NCBI RefSeq assembly: GCF_002797895.1
Contig: NZ_PGES01000001.1
Location: forward strand, 1,550,001-1,614,000
Origin: Janthinobacterium sp. 67
Lineage (GTDB): Bacteria; Pseudomonadota; Gammaproteobacteria; Burkholderiales; Burkholderiaceae_D
Length of the DNA: 64,000 nucleotides
Direction: 5' to 3'
In this document: in pieces, positions 42,271 through 51,172 of the stretch
Numbering within the stretch: position 1 is the first letter of the stretch
How the letters are laid out: each line of letters starts with the position of its first letter
Notes under the pieces: model-generated
What the model was told of the DNA's origin: nothing
Database searches by the model: none
Seen by the model: the letters and a program-made list of their open reading frames with translations, nothing else
Made by a program: the position numbers and the translations under genes

Positions 42271-45048
42271 TCAAGCCAGCTGCGCCAGCAAGGCAGCCGC
42301 CGCCATCACGTCCACCGTTCCCCGCCCCTGCCGATAGCCCGCATGGACGGGGGCCAGCACGGCGTGCGCGGCCGCGCCGCGGCCTTGCGCCTGCAGCACG
42401 GCCGCCAGGCTGGTGGCGCAGCGCAGTTCCCAGCCTGGCGCCTGCTGCTCCCTGGCCAGCCGCAGCGCTTCTTCCAGTTGCACCCGCACCGCTTCCAGCC
42501 CGGCCGCATCGCCTTGCGCCAGCGCGCGCCAGCGCTGGTGCGCGTCACGGCGCAGCACTTCCGGCGCACTCCACGGCGCCTGGCCCGTGCGAGCGCGCCG
42601 CAGCGCCTGGCTATCGGCGGCAGCGTCGTGCAGGGTGGCCATCAAGTCGACCTGTATCGGCCAGTTGCGCACCGCAGGCCAGGGGAATGGCGTCAGCGCC
42701 TCGCCTCCATCGAGCAGGCGCTGGTAAGCGGCGCCCCAGGCGCTCCAGTACAGCAAGCCATAGCGGGCCGCATGCTCGCACAGCAGGCAAGTCCACGCAT
42801 CGGCCAGCTCCCGCTGCCCGCACCACAGGGCAACGGGAATGGCATTGATGGCCAGCGCCACGCACAGCGTGACGCCATTGTGCTCGAGCCCCACGGCCAC
42901 CGCCTCGCGCACCAGGGCCAAGGCGTCGTCGGGGCGGCCCTGCATCCATAGGCAGCGCGCCAGCGTGCCGCGCAGGCACACCTGCTGATCGGCCAGCAAG
43001 ACATTATTGAAGCCAAGCTGGCCTGCGCCCTCGGGATGCGCGAGCACCATGCGCGCCAGCGCCGCCGATTGCGCGTAACGTCCCTGCAGATACTCGCCCA
43101 CGGAGCGCATGCGCGCCAGCACCAGCCGCATCGGCGTATCGCCGCGCGCGTCGCACAGGACGGCAAGCTCGGTGACGTAACTGTCGGCGCGCTGGAAATC
43201 GGCCAGCTTCAGGCTGCAGATCCACATGCCGCAAATCGCTTCAAAGCGGCGGCTGCCATCGTCCGTGCGCATGGCCAGCGCATAGCCGCGCTGGAACGAG
43301 CGCAGCATGGTACCGGTGATGCCCTGCGTATGCAGCAGCAGGTGCGCCTGCGAGGCATGCAGCCGCATCTCGCTGTCCGGGTCGTCCAGCGCATGCGCGG
43401 CCATGCGCGCGAGCGCGCGCCCGACGCGCACGCGGTACTCGTCCATCAGCGACAGCTGGTAAAACAGGGTTTGCGCGGCCAGGGTCAGCGCCACGCCCAA
43501 CGCCACGTCGCCCTCCTCGCCGAAGGCCCAGTCGATGGCGGCGCGCAGGTCGTCGACGTGGCGGCCGTAGCGCGCGCTCCAGCGGGCCGGCGGCATGCTC
43601 TTCCAGTCGGCGGCGATGCGCCCGGCCAGGCCCAGGCAATGGCGCGCATGACGCAGCAGCACGGCGCCCGCGTCCCCGCCCGCCGACAGCTGCGCGCTGG
43701 CATAGGCGCGCGTGGTGTCGAGCAGCCGGTAATACACGTGCTGGTGGCAAAACTCGATGCTGACGAGGGACTTGGCCGCCAGGTCGGCCAGCGTATCGAA
43801 CACGTCGCATCCGGCCACGGCGCTGGCCGACTCGAGGCGGAAGCGGCTCCTGAACACGCTCAGCGCCTGCAGCACCTGGCGCTCTTGCGCGTCGAGCAGG
43901 CCGTAGCTCCAGTCCAGGGTGGCGCGCAGGGTCTGGTGGCGCAAGGGCATGTTGCGCGCGCCGCGCGTGAGCAAACGAAAGCGGTCGTCGAGCTGGCGGC
44001 GCAATTCGTGCAAGCCGAAATGGCCGATGCGCCCGGCCGCCAGTTCCAGCGCCAGCGGGATGCCATCGAGCCGCCGGCAAATGTCCACCACCACGGGCAC
44101 GTCGGCGTCGGCCAGCACGAAAGCATCGTCGACGGCCGCGCAGCGTTCGCAAAACAGCTGCACCGCGGCGAAATGGCGGGCCGCCGCCGCATCGGGCACG
44201 GCATCGGCCGGCGGCAATTCCAGCGCGGGCAGGCGCTGCAACTGCTCGCTGGTGAGACGCAGCGGCTCGCGGCTGGTGGCCAGCACGTGCAGCAGCGGCG
44301 CGCCCTTGAGCAAGGCGTCGGCCAGCGTGGCGGCCGCGCCGATCACGTGCTCGCAGTTATCGAGCACGATCAGCATGTGGCGCGGGCGCAGGTAGGCCAG
44401 CAGGACCGGCATGGCGTCGCCGGCCGCCACGGCCACCCCGAGCGCCGTGGCCAGCGCCAGCGGCACCAGGCGGCCCTCCTCCAGCGGCGACAGATCGACG
44501 AAACACACGCCGTCGGCATAGCGGCGCAGCACGCGCGTGGCCAGGCCGACGGCCAGCGTGGTCTTGCCGATGCCGCCCGGGCCGGCAATGCACAGCAGGC
44601 GCAATTGCAGCAGCTGGTTGGCCATCGTCTGCAGCACCTCGGCGCGGCCCAGCATGCGCGTCAGCATGACGGGCAGGTTGTGCCGGGGTTCGGCGCCGGC
44701 CGCACCGGGTGCCGGCCTGCCCGTGTGCGCCAACGGCGCGAGGAAACCGTAGCCGCGCCCGGGAACGGTGGTGATGTAGCGCTGGCCGTCGCGGCCGTCG
44801 CCAAGCGCCTTGCGCAGCGCCGCCAGGTGCACGCGCAAGGTCGCGTCGTCGACGACGGCATTGGGCCAGACAATGGCCACCAGTTCATGCTTGTCGACGA
44901 TGTCGCCGGCGCGCTCGAGCAGGGCCAGCAGCAAGTCCATGGCCCTGCTGCCCAGGCGTAGCGCGCGTTCGCCTTCGAACAGCACGCGCTCTAGCGGCAA
45001 AAGGCGAAACGGGCCGAAGACATAGGCCGGGGCGGGACTGTTTATCAT
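42271..45048 (-). CDS. winged-helix / STAND-ATPase / TPR transcriptional regulator
   Basis: 925 residues. An OmpR-type winged helix occupies about residues 10-105 (LRLGSRAMDLLLALLERAG, YITTVPGRGYGFLAPL). A STAND-type NTPase follows, with P-loop GPGGIGKTTLAV near residue 157 and LIVLDNCEHV as Walker B. The C-terminal 500 residues are helical and TPR-like. Such proteins act as signal-gated transcription activators resembling SARP or LuxR-type large ATP-binding regulators. It converges with the foldase gene, the two stop codons being 3 bases apart, so regulation of the lipase is possible but only suggested by position. Confidence 0.85.
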   Translation of the reverse strand: MINSPAPAYVFGPFRLLPLERVLFEGERALRLGSRAMDLLLALLERAGDIVDKHELVAIVWPNAVVDDATLRVHLAALRKALGDGRDGQRYITTVPGRGYGFLAPLAHTGRPAPGAAGAEPRHNLPVMLTRMLGRAEVLQTMANQLLQLRLLCIAGPGGIGKTTLAVGLATRVLRRYADGVCFVDLSPLEEGRLVPLALATALGVAVAAGDAMPVLLAYLRPRHMLIVLDNCEHVIGAAATLADALLKGAPLLHVLATSREPLRLTSEQLQRLPALELPPADAVPDAAAARHFAAVQLFCERCAAVDDAFVLADADVPVVVDICRRLDGIPLALELAAGRIGHFGLHELRRQLDDRFRLLTRGARNMPLRHQTLRATLDWSYGLLDAQERQVLQALSVFRSRFRLESASAVAGCDVFDTLADLAAKSLVSIEFCHQHVYYRLLDTTRAYASAQLSAGGDAGAVLLRHARHCLGLAGRIAADWKSMPPARWSARYGRHVDDLRAAIDWAFGEEGDVALGVALTLAAQTLFYQLSLMDEYRVRVGRALARMAAHALDDPDSEMRLHASQAHLLLHTQGITGTMLRSFQRGYALAMRTDDGSRRFEAICGMWICSLKLADFQRADSYVTELAVLCDARGDTPMRLVLARMRSVGEYLQGRYAQSAALARMVLAHPEGAGQLGFNNVLLADQQVCLRGTLARCLWMQGRPDDALALVREAVAVGLEHNGVTLCVALAINAIPVALWCGQRELADAWTCLLCEHAARYGLLYWSAWGAAYQRLLDGGEALTPFPWPAVRNWPIQVDLMATLHDAAADSQALRRARTGQAPWSAPEVLRRDAHQRWRALAQGDAAGLEAVRVQLEEALRLAREQQAPGWELRCATSLAAVLQAQGRGAAAHAVLAPVHAGYRQGRGTVDVMAAAALLAQLA

Positions 45049-45099
45049 TCTTGCGAGGGGGAGTAGGTGTTAACGCATGCGGCTTGCAGAGGACCTATT

Positions 45100-45975
45100 T
45101 TACTGAGCATGCGCGCCATGCCGTACCAGGCCGGCCGGCGCGCCCGCGGCCAGCAGCGCGGCCACCTCGGCCGCGGGCGCCGGGCGGTGCAGATAAAACC
45201 CCTGTACCTGCGGGCAGCCGAGCCGCCGCAGTTGCGCCATCTGCCCGCCGTTTTCCACGCCCTCGGCCAGCGCCTGCAAGCCCAGGCCCCGCGCCAGCGC
45301 CAGGGTCGAGGCGACGATGACGGCGTCGCGGCCACCGCTGCCACCGTTGCCCAGCTCATGGATGAAGGAGCGGTCGATCTTGATGGTGTCAATGGGCAGC
45401 ATCCTGACATGACTGAGGCCCGAATGGCCGGTGCCATAGTCGTCGAGCGAAATGGACAGGCCCAGCGCGCGCAGCCGGCGCAATCCCTGCGTCGCCTGCG
45501 CCATGTCGTCGATGCAGCAGCTTTCCGTCACTTCCAGCTCCAGCAGGCCGGGCGGAATGGCGTGGCGCCGCAAGCAGCCCAGCACGAAGTCGGGCAGGTG
45601 CGGCTGGCACAGCTGGCGCGCCGACACGTTCACGGCGACCGGCACCACGGGCAAGCCCGCCGCGCGCCACTGCGCCAGTTGGCGGCAGGCCGCGTCGATG
45701 CCCCAGTTGCCCAGCGCGGCGATGGCGTTCGTCCGCTCGGCCAGGCCGATGAATTCGTTCGGGTAGACCAGGCCGTGGCGCGGATGGTTCCAGCGCAGCA
45801 GCGCTTCCAGGCCGACCAGGCGCAATTGCGCCGTATCGAACTTGCCCTGGTAGTGAAAGCAGAATTCGCCGTTGGCGATGGCCCTGTCCAGGCGCCCCTG
45901 CAACTCCCGGCTGCGCGCCGGCGCCCGGCACAGCCGCGCCAGCGCGCCGTGCCAGAACCTTGCCAGGCGCGCCAC
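45100..45975 (-). CDS. EAL-domain cyclic-di-GMP phosphodiesterase, stand-alone
   Basis: 291 residues from GTG 45975, whose first base is the last base of the chemoreceptor stop (TAG/GTG overlap by one). An EAL domain fills residues 30-280. The active-site motifs are intact: VGLEALLRW, AVNVSARQL, LEVTES, SLDDYGTGHS, TIKIDRSF, ALAEGVENG and QVQGFYLHRP, so it should be catalytic. No sensor or membrane segment is present. It would lower cyclic-di-GMP and so favour motility. Translational coupling to the chemoreceptor suggests that chemosensing and cyclic-di-GMP turnover are linked. Confidence 0.9.
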   Translation of the reverse strand: MARLARFWHGALARLCRAPARSRELQGRLDRAIANGEFCFHYQGKFDTAQLRLVGLEALLRWNHPRHGLVYPNEFIGLAERTNAIAALGNWGIDAACRQLAQWRAAGLPVVPVAVNVSARQLCQPHLPDFVLGCLRRHAIPPGLLELEVTESCCIDDMAQATQGLRRLRALGLSISLDDYGTGHSGLSHVRMLPIDTIKIDRSFIHELGNGGSGGRDAVIVASTLALARGLGLQALAEGVENGGQMAQLRRLGCPQVQGFYLHRPAPAAEVAALLAAGAPAGLVRHGAHAQ

Positions 45976-47576
45976 TAGGCCAGCAGGCGCGGCAAGGCCG
46001 GCGCAGTGCGGCCCGCCAGAACCGCCGGCCCCTGGCGCAGGCGAAACACGCTGACCACCTGCAGCAGCCTGGCCGCTTCGCCTTCCAGCGATTGCGAAGC
46101 GGCCGCCGCTTCCTCCACCAGGGCCGCATTCTGCTGCGTCACTTCGTCCATCTGCACGACCGCCTGGCTGACCTGGCCGATGCCCGTGCTTTGCTCGGCG
46201 CTGGCGGCCGTGATGTCGGCCACCATCTGGCTCACGCGTCCCACGGCCGCCACCACGTCCCGCATCGTGGCGCCCGCCTGCGCCACCAACGCCGCGCCCG
46301 CGTCCACCTGCTGCGTCGAGTTGGCGATCAGGGCGCGGATATCGCGCGCCGCCGCCGCGCTGCGCTGCGCCAGGTTGCGCACTTCCGTTGCCACGACGGC
46401 AAAGCCGCGCCCCTGCTCGCCCGCGCGCGCCGCTTCCACGGCCGCGTTCAGGGCCAGGATATTCGTCTGGAAAGCCAGCATGTCGATCACGCCGATGATG
46501 TCGGCAATCTGCGCCGACGACGCGCTGATGGCGTCCATCGTATGGATCACCTGGCCCACGGCTTGCCCGCCGGCGCCGGCGATGTTCGCCGCCTCGACGG
46601 CCAGCACGCTGGCATGGCGGGCATTGTCCGCGTTCTGCTGCACGGTCGAGCTCAGTTCCTCCATGGCCGATGCCGTCTGTTCGAGCGAGCTGGCCTGCTC
46701 CTCGGTGCGCGAGGACAGGTCGATATTGCCGGCCGCGATCTGCGACGAGGCCGTCGCGATGGTGTCGGTGCCGCTGCGCACCTGCTGCACGATGTCGAGC
46801 AGGTTGCCGTTCATGATGCACAGCGCGTCGAGCAGCTTGCCCGTTTCATCGCCGCCGTGGCGGCCGAAGGTCGACGTCAGGTCGCCGGCGGCCACGGTCT
46901 GCGCCACGCTCAAGGCATGGCGCAGCGGATCGACGATGCTGCGCGTGACCAGCCAGGCCGTGACGAGCGAGAAGAGCACGGCCAGCGCGCTCAGCGCCAG
47001 CATCATGTTGCGCGCCGTGGCGTGTTCCGCGCGCACCTGGGCGCCCGCTTCCTCCATCAGCCCATGCTGGTGCGCGATCAGGCTTTCCAGCGCCGCCATG
47101 TAGCGCAGCTGCTCGCCGCGCACGGTGCCCAGCAGCAAACCGGTCGCTTCGTCGCGCGCGCCCTCGCCCAGCAGGGCCAGCACCTTGTCGCGCCCGCCAT
47201 TGAACGCGGCGCGCGCCTGCGTCACGGCCGCCATCAGCTGGCGGCCCTGCGGCGACAGCACCACCTGTTCCAGCTGCGCCAGCCCCTTTTCCGTTTCGCC
47301 GCCCGCCCTGGCGATGGTGGCGCGTTCCTGCGCCAGCTGCTGCGGCTCCGTCATCAGCAGCAGGTTGCGCGAGGAGCGTGCGATGATGTTGACATTCTTG
47401 ATGATGTCGTTGGCCAGCACGGTTTTCGGATATTTGTCATCGATCACGTCGCGCATGCGCAGCTCCAGGCTCGACAGGCGCAGCATGCCCAGCACGGCGG
47501 TCGCCAGCAGCAGCAAGGTCAACAATGCAAAGGCGCAGCGCAAGCGCGTGCCGATTTTCATATTTGCCATCTTCAT
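45975..47576 (-). CDS. methyl-accepting chemotaxis protein
   Basis: 533 residues from ATG 47576, with AAGGA five bases before it; two upstream codons are also in frame. It has two membrane spans (about 12-32 and 190-212) bounding a four-helix-type periplasmic sensor, then a HAMP domain and a signalling domain whose tip includes [20 protein letters not shown] and [18 protein letters not shown]. It has no CheR-binding pentapeptide at its C-terminus, ending in ALPRLLA. It leads a two-gene unit with the EAL phosphodiesterase. Ligand unknown. Confidence 0.93.
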   Translation of the reverse strand: MKMANMKIGTRLRCAFALLTLLLLATAVLGMLRLSSLELRMRDVIDDKYPKTVLANDIIKNVNIIARSSRNLLLMTEPQQLAQERATIARAGGETEKGLAQLEQVVLSPQGRQLMAAVTQARAAFNGGRDKVLALLGEGARDEATGLLLGTVRGEQLRYMAALESLIAHQHGLMEEAGAQVRAEHATARNMMLALSALAVLFSLVTAWLVTRSIVDPLRHALSVAQTVAAGDLTSTFGRHGGDETGKLLDALCIMNGNLLDIVQQVRSGTDTIATASSQIAAGNIDLSSRTEEQASSLEQTASAMEELSSTVQQNADNARHASVLAVEAANIAGAGGQAVGQVIHTMDAISASSAQIADIIGVIDMLAFQTNILALNAAVEAARAGEQGRGFAVVATEVRNLAQRSAAAARDIRALIANSTQQVDAGAALVAQAGATMRDVVAAVGRVSQMVADITAASAEQSTGIGQVSQAVVQMDEVTQQNAALVEEAAAASQSLEGEAARLLQVVSVFRLRQGPAVLAGRTAPALPRLLA

Positions 47577-47731
47577 TCGCATCCTTCAGTGTGGTGCATC
47601 GGTCATCGCGCCGGGCTCGCATGCAAGGCTGACGGCAATGGCTGCCGCCTGCCAGGTATGGCCGGACGCAGCAGGCGGAAGGGTCAGCCGGGATGTGGCC
47701 GAGGCGGGAACAAGGGCGGTACGGCAGGCAG

Positions 47732-47747
47732 TGTGAGTTATCTCACA
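47732..47747. promoter_or_regulatory. CRP/Vfr-type binding site
   Basis: TGTGAGTTATCTCACA has both perfect half-sites, TGTGA-N6-TCACA, of the cAMP receptor protein consensus. It lies about 160 bases upstream of the chemoreceptor start on the minus strand, a suitable place for activation of the receptor-EAL unit. Confidence 0.6.
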
Positions 47748-47857
47748 GGCAATGTCGCGTTAAGTTTTGCAAAGATTTGCTTAGATGGCAAAACAGCTAT
47801 TTTAATAACGCTGTTTTTTTAGTAAGTAGTAGCCGCAGTGCGCGCCGGCGCATACAT

Positions 47858-47882
47858 GTAAAAACGGCCGCGCAAGGCGGCC
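47858..47882 (-). terminator. intrinsic terminator of the second chemoreceptor gene
   Basis: On the minus strand GGCCGC pairs with GCGGCC across a 5-base loop and is followed by GTTTTTAC. It lies about 30 bases beyond the receptor stop codon. Confidence 0.8.
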
Positions 47883-47914
47883 ATCCGGTAGCGCATGCTG
47901 GCGCCTTCACGCCA

Positions 47915-49678
47915 TCAGAACACTTCCCACTCGTCGTCGCGCGGCGCGTTCTGGCGCTGGGACGGCACGGCGCGCAAGGCCGGGCGGCCCGCCGCGGGAC
48001 GTGATGCGGGACGCTGCGGCGCTACGCTGGCCGCCACGGCACGCGGCGCGGCCGGCTTTGCCTGCGCGTTTGCACGTGCGGCAGGCGCCTGCGCGCCATC
48101 GAGCTTGAAGACGCTGACCACCTGGGCCAGCTGGCCCGATTGCTCCTGCAGCGATTCGGCCGCGGCGGCCGCCTCTTCCACCAGGGCAGCATTCTGCTGC
48201 GTCACCTGATCCATCTGGCCGATGGCCTGGTTGATCTGGTCGATGCCCGAGCTTTGCTCCTGCGTGGCCAGGCTGATTTCCGCCATGATGTCCGTCACGC
48301 GCTGCACGCTGGCGACGATTTCGGCCATCGTGCTGCCCGCCTCGGCCACCAGTTTGCTGCCCGTATCGACGGCCACGACGGAGTCGCCGATCAGCGTCTT
48401 GATTTCCTTCGCTGCGCCAGCGGACCTTTGGGCCAGATTGCGTACCTCGGTGGCCACCACGGCAAAGCCGCGTCCCTGCTCGCCCGCGCGCGCCGCTTCC
48501 ACGGCCGCATTCAAGGCCAGGATGTTCGTCTGGAAGGCGATGCCGTCGATGACGGAAATGATGTCGACGATCTTGCGCGACGAATCGTTGATGGCGTCCA
48601 TGGTTTCGACCACCTTGCCCACCACGGCGCCGCCCTTGACCGCCACGCCCGAGGCGCTCAGCGCCAGCTGGTTCGCCTGCTGGGCGTTGTCCGCGTTCTG
48701 GCGCACGGTCGACGTCAGCTCTTCCATCGACGACGCCGTCTCTTCCAGCGAGCTGGCCTGCTCTTCCGTGCGCGAGGACAGGTCCAGGTTGCCGCTGGCA
48801 ATTTCCGACGAGGCCGTGGCGATGGTTTCCGTGCCGCTGCGCACCTGGCCCACGATGCTGACCAGGCTGGAATTCATGTCTTTCAGCGCCTGCAGCAGCT
48901 GGCCCGTTTCTTCCGTCGTGTGCACTTCGATCCGGCTCGTCAGGTCGCCCGAAGCCACCGTTTGCGCCACTTTCACGGCCGAATTGATCGGCTGGGTAAT
49001 GGCGCGCGTGATGTAGGCGGCGCAGCCGATGCCCAGCGCGGAGGCCAGCAAGCCGAGGATGACCATCAGGCTTTCCGAGCGGACCACGGCCGCGCTGCCG
49101 TCCTTGACGCTGGCGTCGGCCACGCCGTTATTGAGCTTGATGATCTCGTTGAGCGTGCCTTCGGCCTTGCCGAATAACGCGCGCGAATCCTGGTACTGCT
49201 TGTAGAACGCCACGAACAACTCTTTCTGCCGCGGCTCGTCGCGGTTATCGGCCAGCTGGCGCAAGATGGCCCGCACCTTGTCGTCGTCGCCCTTCCAGGC
49301 CGCCCACTCGCCCTGGAAGCGCTGCCACAGCACGGCTTCCTCGGGGGTTTGCGGCAGCGGCTCGTACAGCTTGCGGCCCGCCTCGATATTGTTCCACGCC
49401 TTGGTGCGCAGCTGCAGCGCTTCCGCAAACTTGTCCTGTGCCTGGTAATTGTTTTCATAGATGGCGGCCGTCAGGGTGGCGGCGGCGACGGCCGTCTGGC
49501 CTTCGCTCATCATCATCAGGCCCTGGATCGACGGCAGGCGCACCACGCCGATTTCATTGACGGCATTGCCCACGGTGGCGATGCCCGCGTAGCCGCTGAT
49601 GCCCACCACCAGCAAGGCCGCCATCATCACGGCAACGAGCGTCGCCAGTTTCCATTTGATCAGTAAATTCTTAAACAT
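47915..49678 (-). CDS. methyl-accepting chemotaxis protein with C-terminal CheR-docking pentapeptide
   Basis: 587 residues from ATG 49678, preceded by AAAGGAT; an upstream in-frame reading is discarded. Two spans (about 10-32 and 190-212) enclose a periplasmic four-helix sensor, then HAMP and a signalling domain nearly identical at the tip to the next receptor ([18 protein letters not shown]). A Pro/Ala/Arg-rich flexible linker leads to the end DDEWEVF, which fits the xWxxF pentapeptide that tethers CheR/CheB in E. coli. This makes it a full-length, adaptation-competent receptor that may help methylate the shorter one nearby. Confidence 0.94.
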   Translation of the reverse strand: MFKNLLIKWKLATLVAVMMAALLVVGISGYAGIATVGNAVNEIGVVRLPSIQGLMMMSEGQTAVAAATLTAAIYENNYQAQDKFAEALQLRTKAWNNIEAGRKLYEPLPQTPEEAVLWQRFQGEWAAWKGDDDKVRAILRQLADNRDEPRQKELFVAFYKQYQDSRALFGKAEGTLNEIIKLNNGVADASVKDGSAAVVRSESLMVILGLLASALGIGCAAYITRAITQPINSAVKVAQTVASGDLTSRIEVHTTEETGQLLQALKDMNSSLVSIVGQVRSGTETIATASSEIASGNLDLSSRTEEQASSLEETASSMEELTSTVRQNADNAQQANQLALSASGVAVKGGAVVGKVVETMDAINDSSRKIVDIISVIDGIAFQTNILALNAAVEAARAGEQGRGFAVVATEVRNLAQRSAGAAKEIKTLIGDSVVAVDTGSKLVAEAGSTMAEIVASVQRVTDIMAEISLATQEQSSGIDQINQAIGQMDQVTQQNAALVEEAAAAAESLQEQSGQLAQVVSVFKLDGAQAPAARANAQAKPAAPRAVAASVAPQRPASRPAAGRPALRAVPSQRQNAPRDDEWEVF

Positions 49679-50018
49679 GGCTAGATCCTTTATAAAGTCA
49701 CGACGACTGCTGGCAAAGTTGAGGCTGGCATGTTCGAGTAAAACAGCTGACACTTGTATAAAGGTGGCGGGGATGGGGCGTACGCTTCGTTACAATTGGC
49801 GAGATTTGATAAGTGGAAGCATAGAGGAAAAATATGGTTCTGGCTGATACATACTTGATACAAAACAAGATTTATTTCTTTCCTGTGGCGCGTGTTGCAC
49901 AGCGGTCAAAAAAATTGACAGGGCGCCCCGCTTTGGTGCAAAAAATCCCCGTGCCTCCCTATTGGCTGCGCAGTTGATAGTCGTATAAGATGAGCAACAA
50001 GCAAACAACAGGCAGACC
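49679..50018. promoter_or_regulatory. divergent region, chemoreceptor / 5'-nucleotidase
   Basis: 340 bases, AT-richer than its surroundings, with promoters for both directions. A GTATAAGAT near 49982 could be the -10 element of the rightward gene. No RNA gene, repeat or coding sequence is recognised. Confidence 0.35.
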
Positions 50019-50954
50019 ATGGCTTATCCTATCGAACACAAACTGGTGATCGGGGTCGCTTCCAGCGCCCTGTTCGACCTGGCCGAATCGCACCAGGTCT
50101 ATCTGGACAACGGCCCCGAGGAATACCGCAAATACCAGGAAACGCATATCGACACGGTGCTGCCGCGCGGCGTGGCCTTCCCCTTCATCCGCCGTTTCCT
50201 GAACATCAACAAGCACTATCCGCGCCAGTCGCCCGTGGAAGTGGTGCTGTTTTCGCGCAATTCGCCTGAAACGGGCTTGCGCGTGATGCACTCGATCGCC
50301 CACTACGGCCTGGACATTTCGCGCGCCGCCTTCATGACGGGCAAGTCGCCCTACCCCTACCTGCCCGCCTTCAACGCCTCGCTGTTCCTCAGCGCAAATG
50401 AAGGCGACGTGCGCAGCGCGCTGGCCTGCGACTATCCGGCCGGCCTGGTGCTGCCGTCGCGCACGGAAGACGATGAAAACGACGAGGAACTGCGCGTGGC
50501 CTTCGATTTCGACGGCGTGATCGCCGACGACGAAGCGGAAACCGTCTTCAAGCGCAACAACGACGTCGATGAATTCCACGCCCATGAAACCCTGAACGTG
50601 GGCACGCCGCACCGCCCCGGCCCGCTGGCCGGCCTGTTCCAGAAGCTGGCCACCATGCAGCGCCTGGAAGAAAGGGCCCAGCGGCGCGACCCCGGCTATA
50701 AAAAGATCCTGCGCATCGCCATCATCACGGCGCGCAACGCGCCCTCGCACGAGCGAGTCGTGACGACCCTGAAAAGCTGGGGCGTGGCGGCCGACGAGAC
50801 GTTTTTCCTCGGCGGCATGGACAAGTCGCGCGTACTGGCCGTGTTCAAGCCGCATATCTTCTTCGACGACCAGCTGAGCCACCTGAAATCGGCGGGCGGC
50901 ACCATACCGATGGTGCATGTCCCCTTCGGCATCGCCAATGCCCGCGCGGGATAA
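50019..50954 (+). CDS. cytosolic 5'-nucleotidase family protein
   Basis: 311 residues, matching the 5'-nucleotidase family related to eukaryotic cN-I. It starts KLVIGVASSALFDLAES, then has VEVVLFSRNSPETGLRV, and the HAD-type nucleophile motif FDFDGVIADDEAE around residue 165. Later IAIITARNAP and FFDDQLSHL supply the other HAD motifs. It would dephosphorylate nucleoside 5'-monophosphates in the cytoplasm, balancing pools. It is a single gene, ending before a palindrome-bearing gap and mfd. Confidence 0.87.
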   Translation: MAYPIEHKLVIGVASSALFDLAESHQVYLDNGPEEYRKYQETHIDTVLPRGVAFPFIRRFLNINKHYPRQSPVEVVLFSRNSPETGLRVMHSIAHYGLDISRAAFMTGKSPYPYLPAFNASLFLSANEGDVRSALACDYPAGLVLPSRTEDDENDEELRVAFDFDGVIADDEAETVFKRNNDVDEFHAHETLNVGTPHRPGPLAGLFQKLATMQRLEERAQRRDPGYKKILRIAIITARNAPSHERVVTTLKSWGVAADETFFLGGMDKSRVLAVFKPHIFFDDQLSHLKSAGGTIPMVHVPFGIANARAG

Positions 50955-50992
50955 AACCTGCTGCGCGTCGTGCTTTGCGGCCTGCGATGCTC

Positions 50993-51010
50993 ACCGTACC
51001 AGCGTACGGT
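50993..51010. repeat. palindromic hairpin between the nucleotidase gene and mfd
   Basis: ACCGTAC pairs perfectly with GTACGGT across CAGC, surrounded by sequence that reads like a dispersed intergenic repeat (GCGGCCTGCGATGCTC before, TTGCGCTTCTTAG after). It may be a REP-type element or terminator for the nucleotidase gene; no T-run follows. Confidence 0.45.
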
Positions 51011-51080
51011 TGCGCTTCTTAGCCACAAATCACTGCCGCTCGCGACGGTTTTCTCAAGCGCGGAGATAAGGGCGATGGTC

Positions 51081-51086
51081 TATAAT
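51081..51086 (+). promoter_or_regulatory. -10 box of mfd
   Basis: TATAAT lies 86 bases before the mfd start codon, giving a leader of about 80 bases. Confidence 0.45.
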
Positions 51087-51172
51087 CTCGCCTGTCAGCG
51101 CCGTCACTGGCGGCGCGGCGCGCACCACAGCTGTTCCACTCAACTGCCTCTGCCACTAGTGTCATCGCCTGC

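Larger units (their letters stand above)
47577..47914. promoter_or_regulatory. intergenic region with CRP-like site before the chemoreceptor-EAL unit
   Basis: 338 bases between the two leftward chemoreceptor genes. It contains the terminator of the upstream receptor (47858-47882), a CRP-like palindrome (47732-47747) and an AT-rich stretch around 47760-47825. No gene is evident. Confidence 0.5.
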
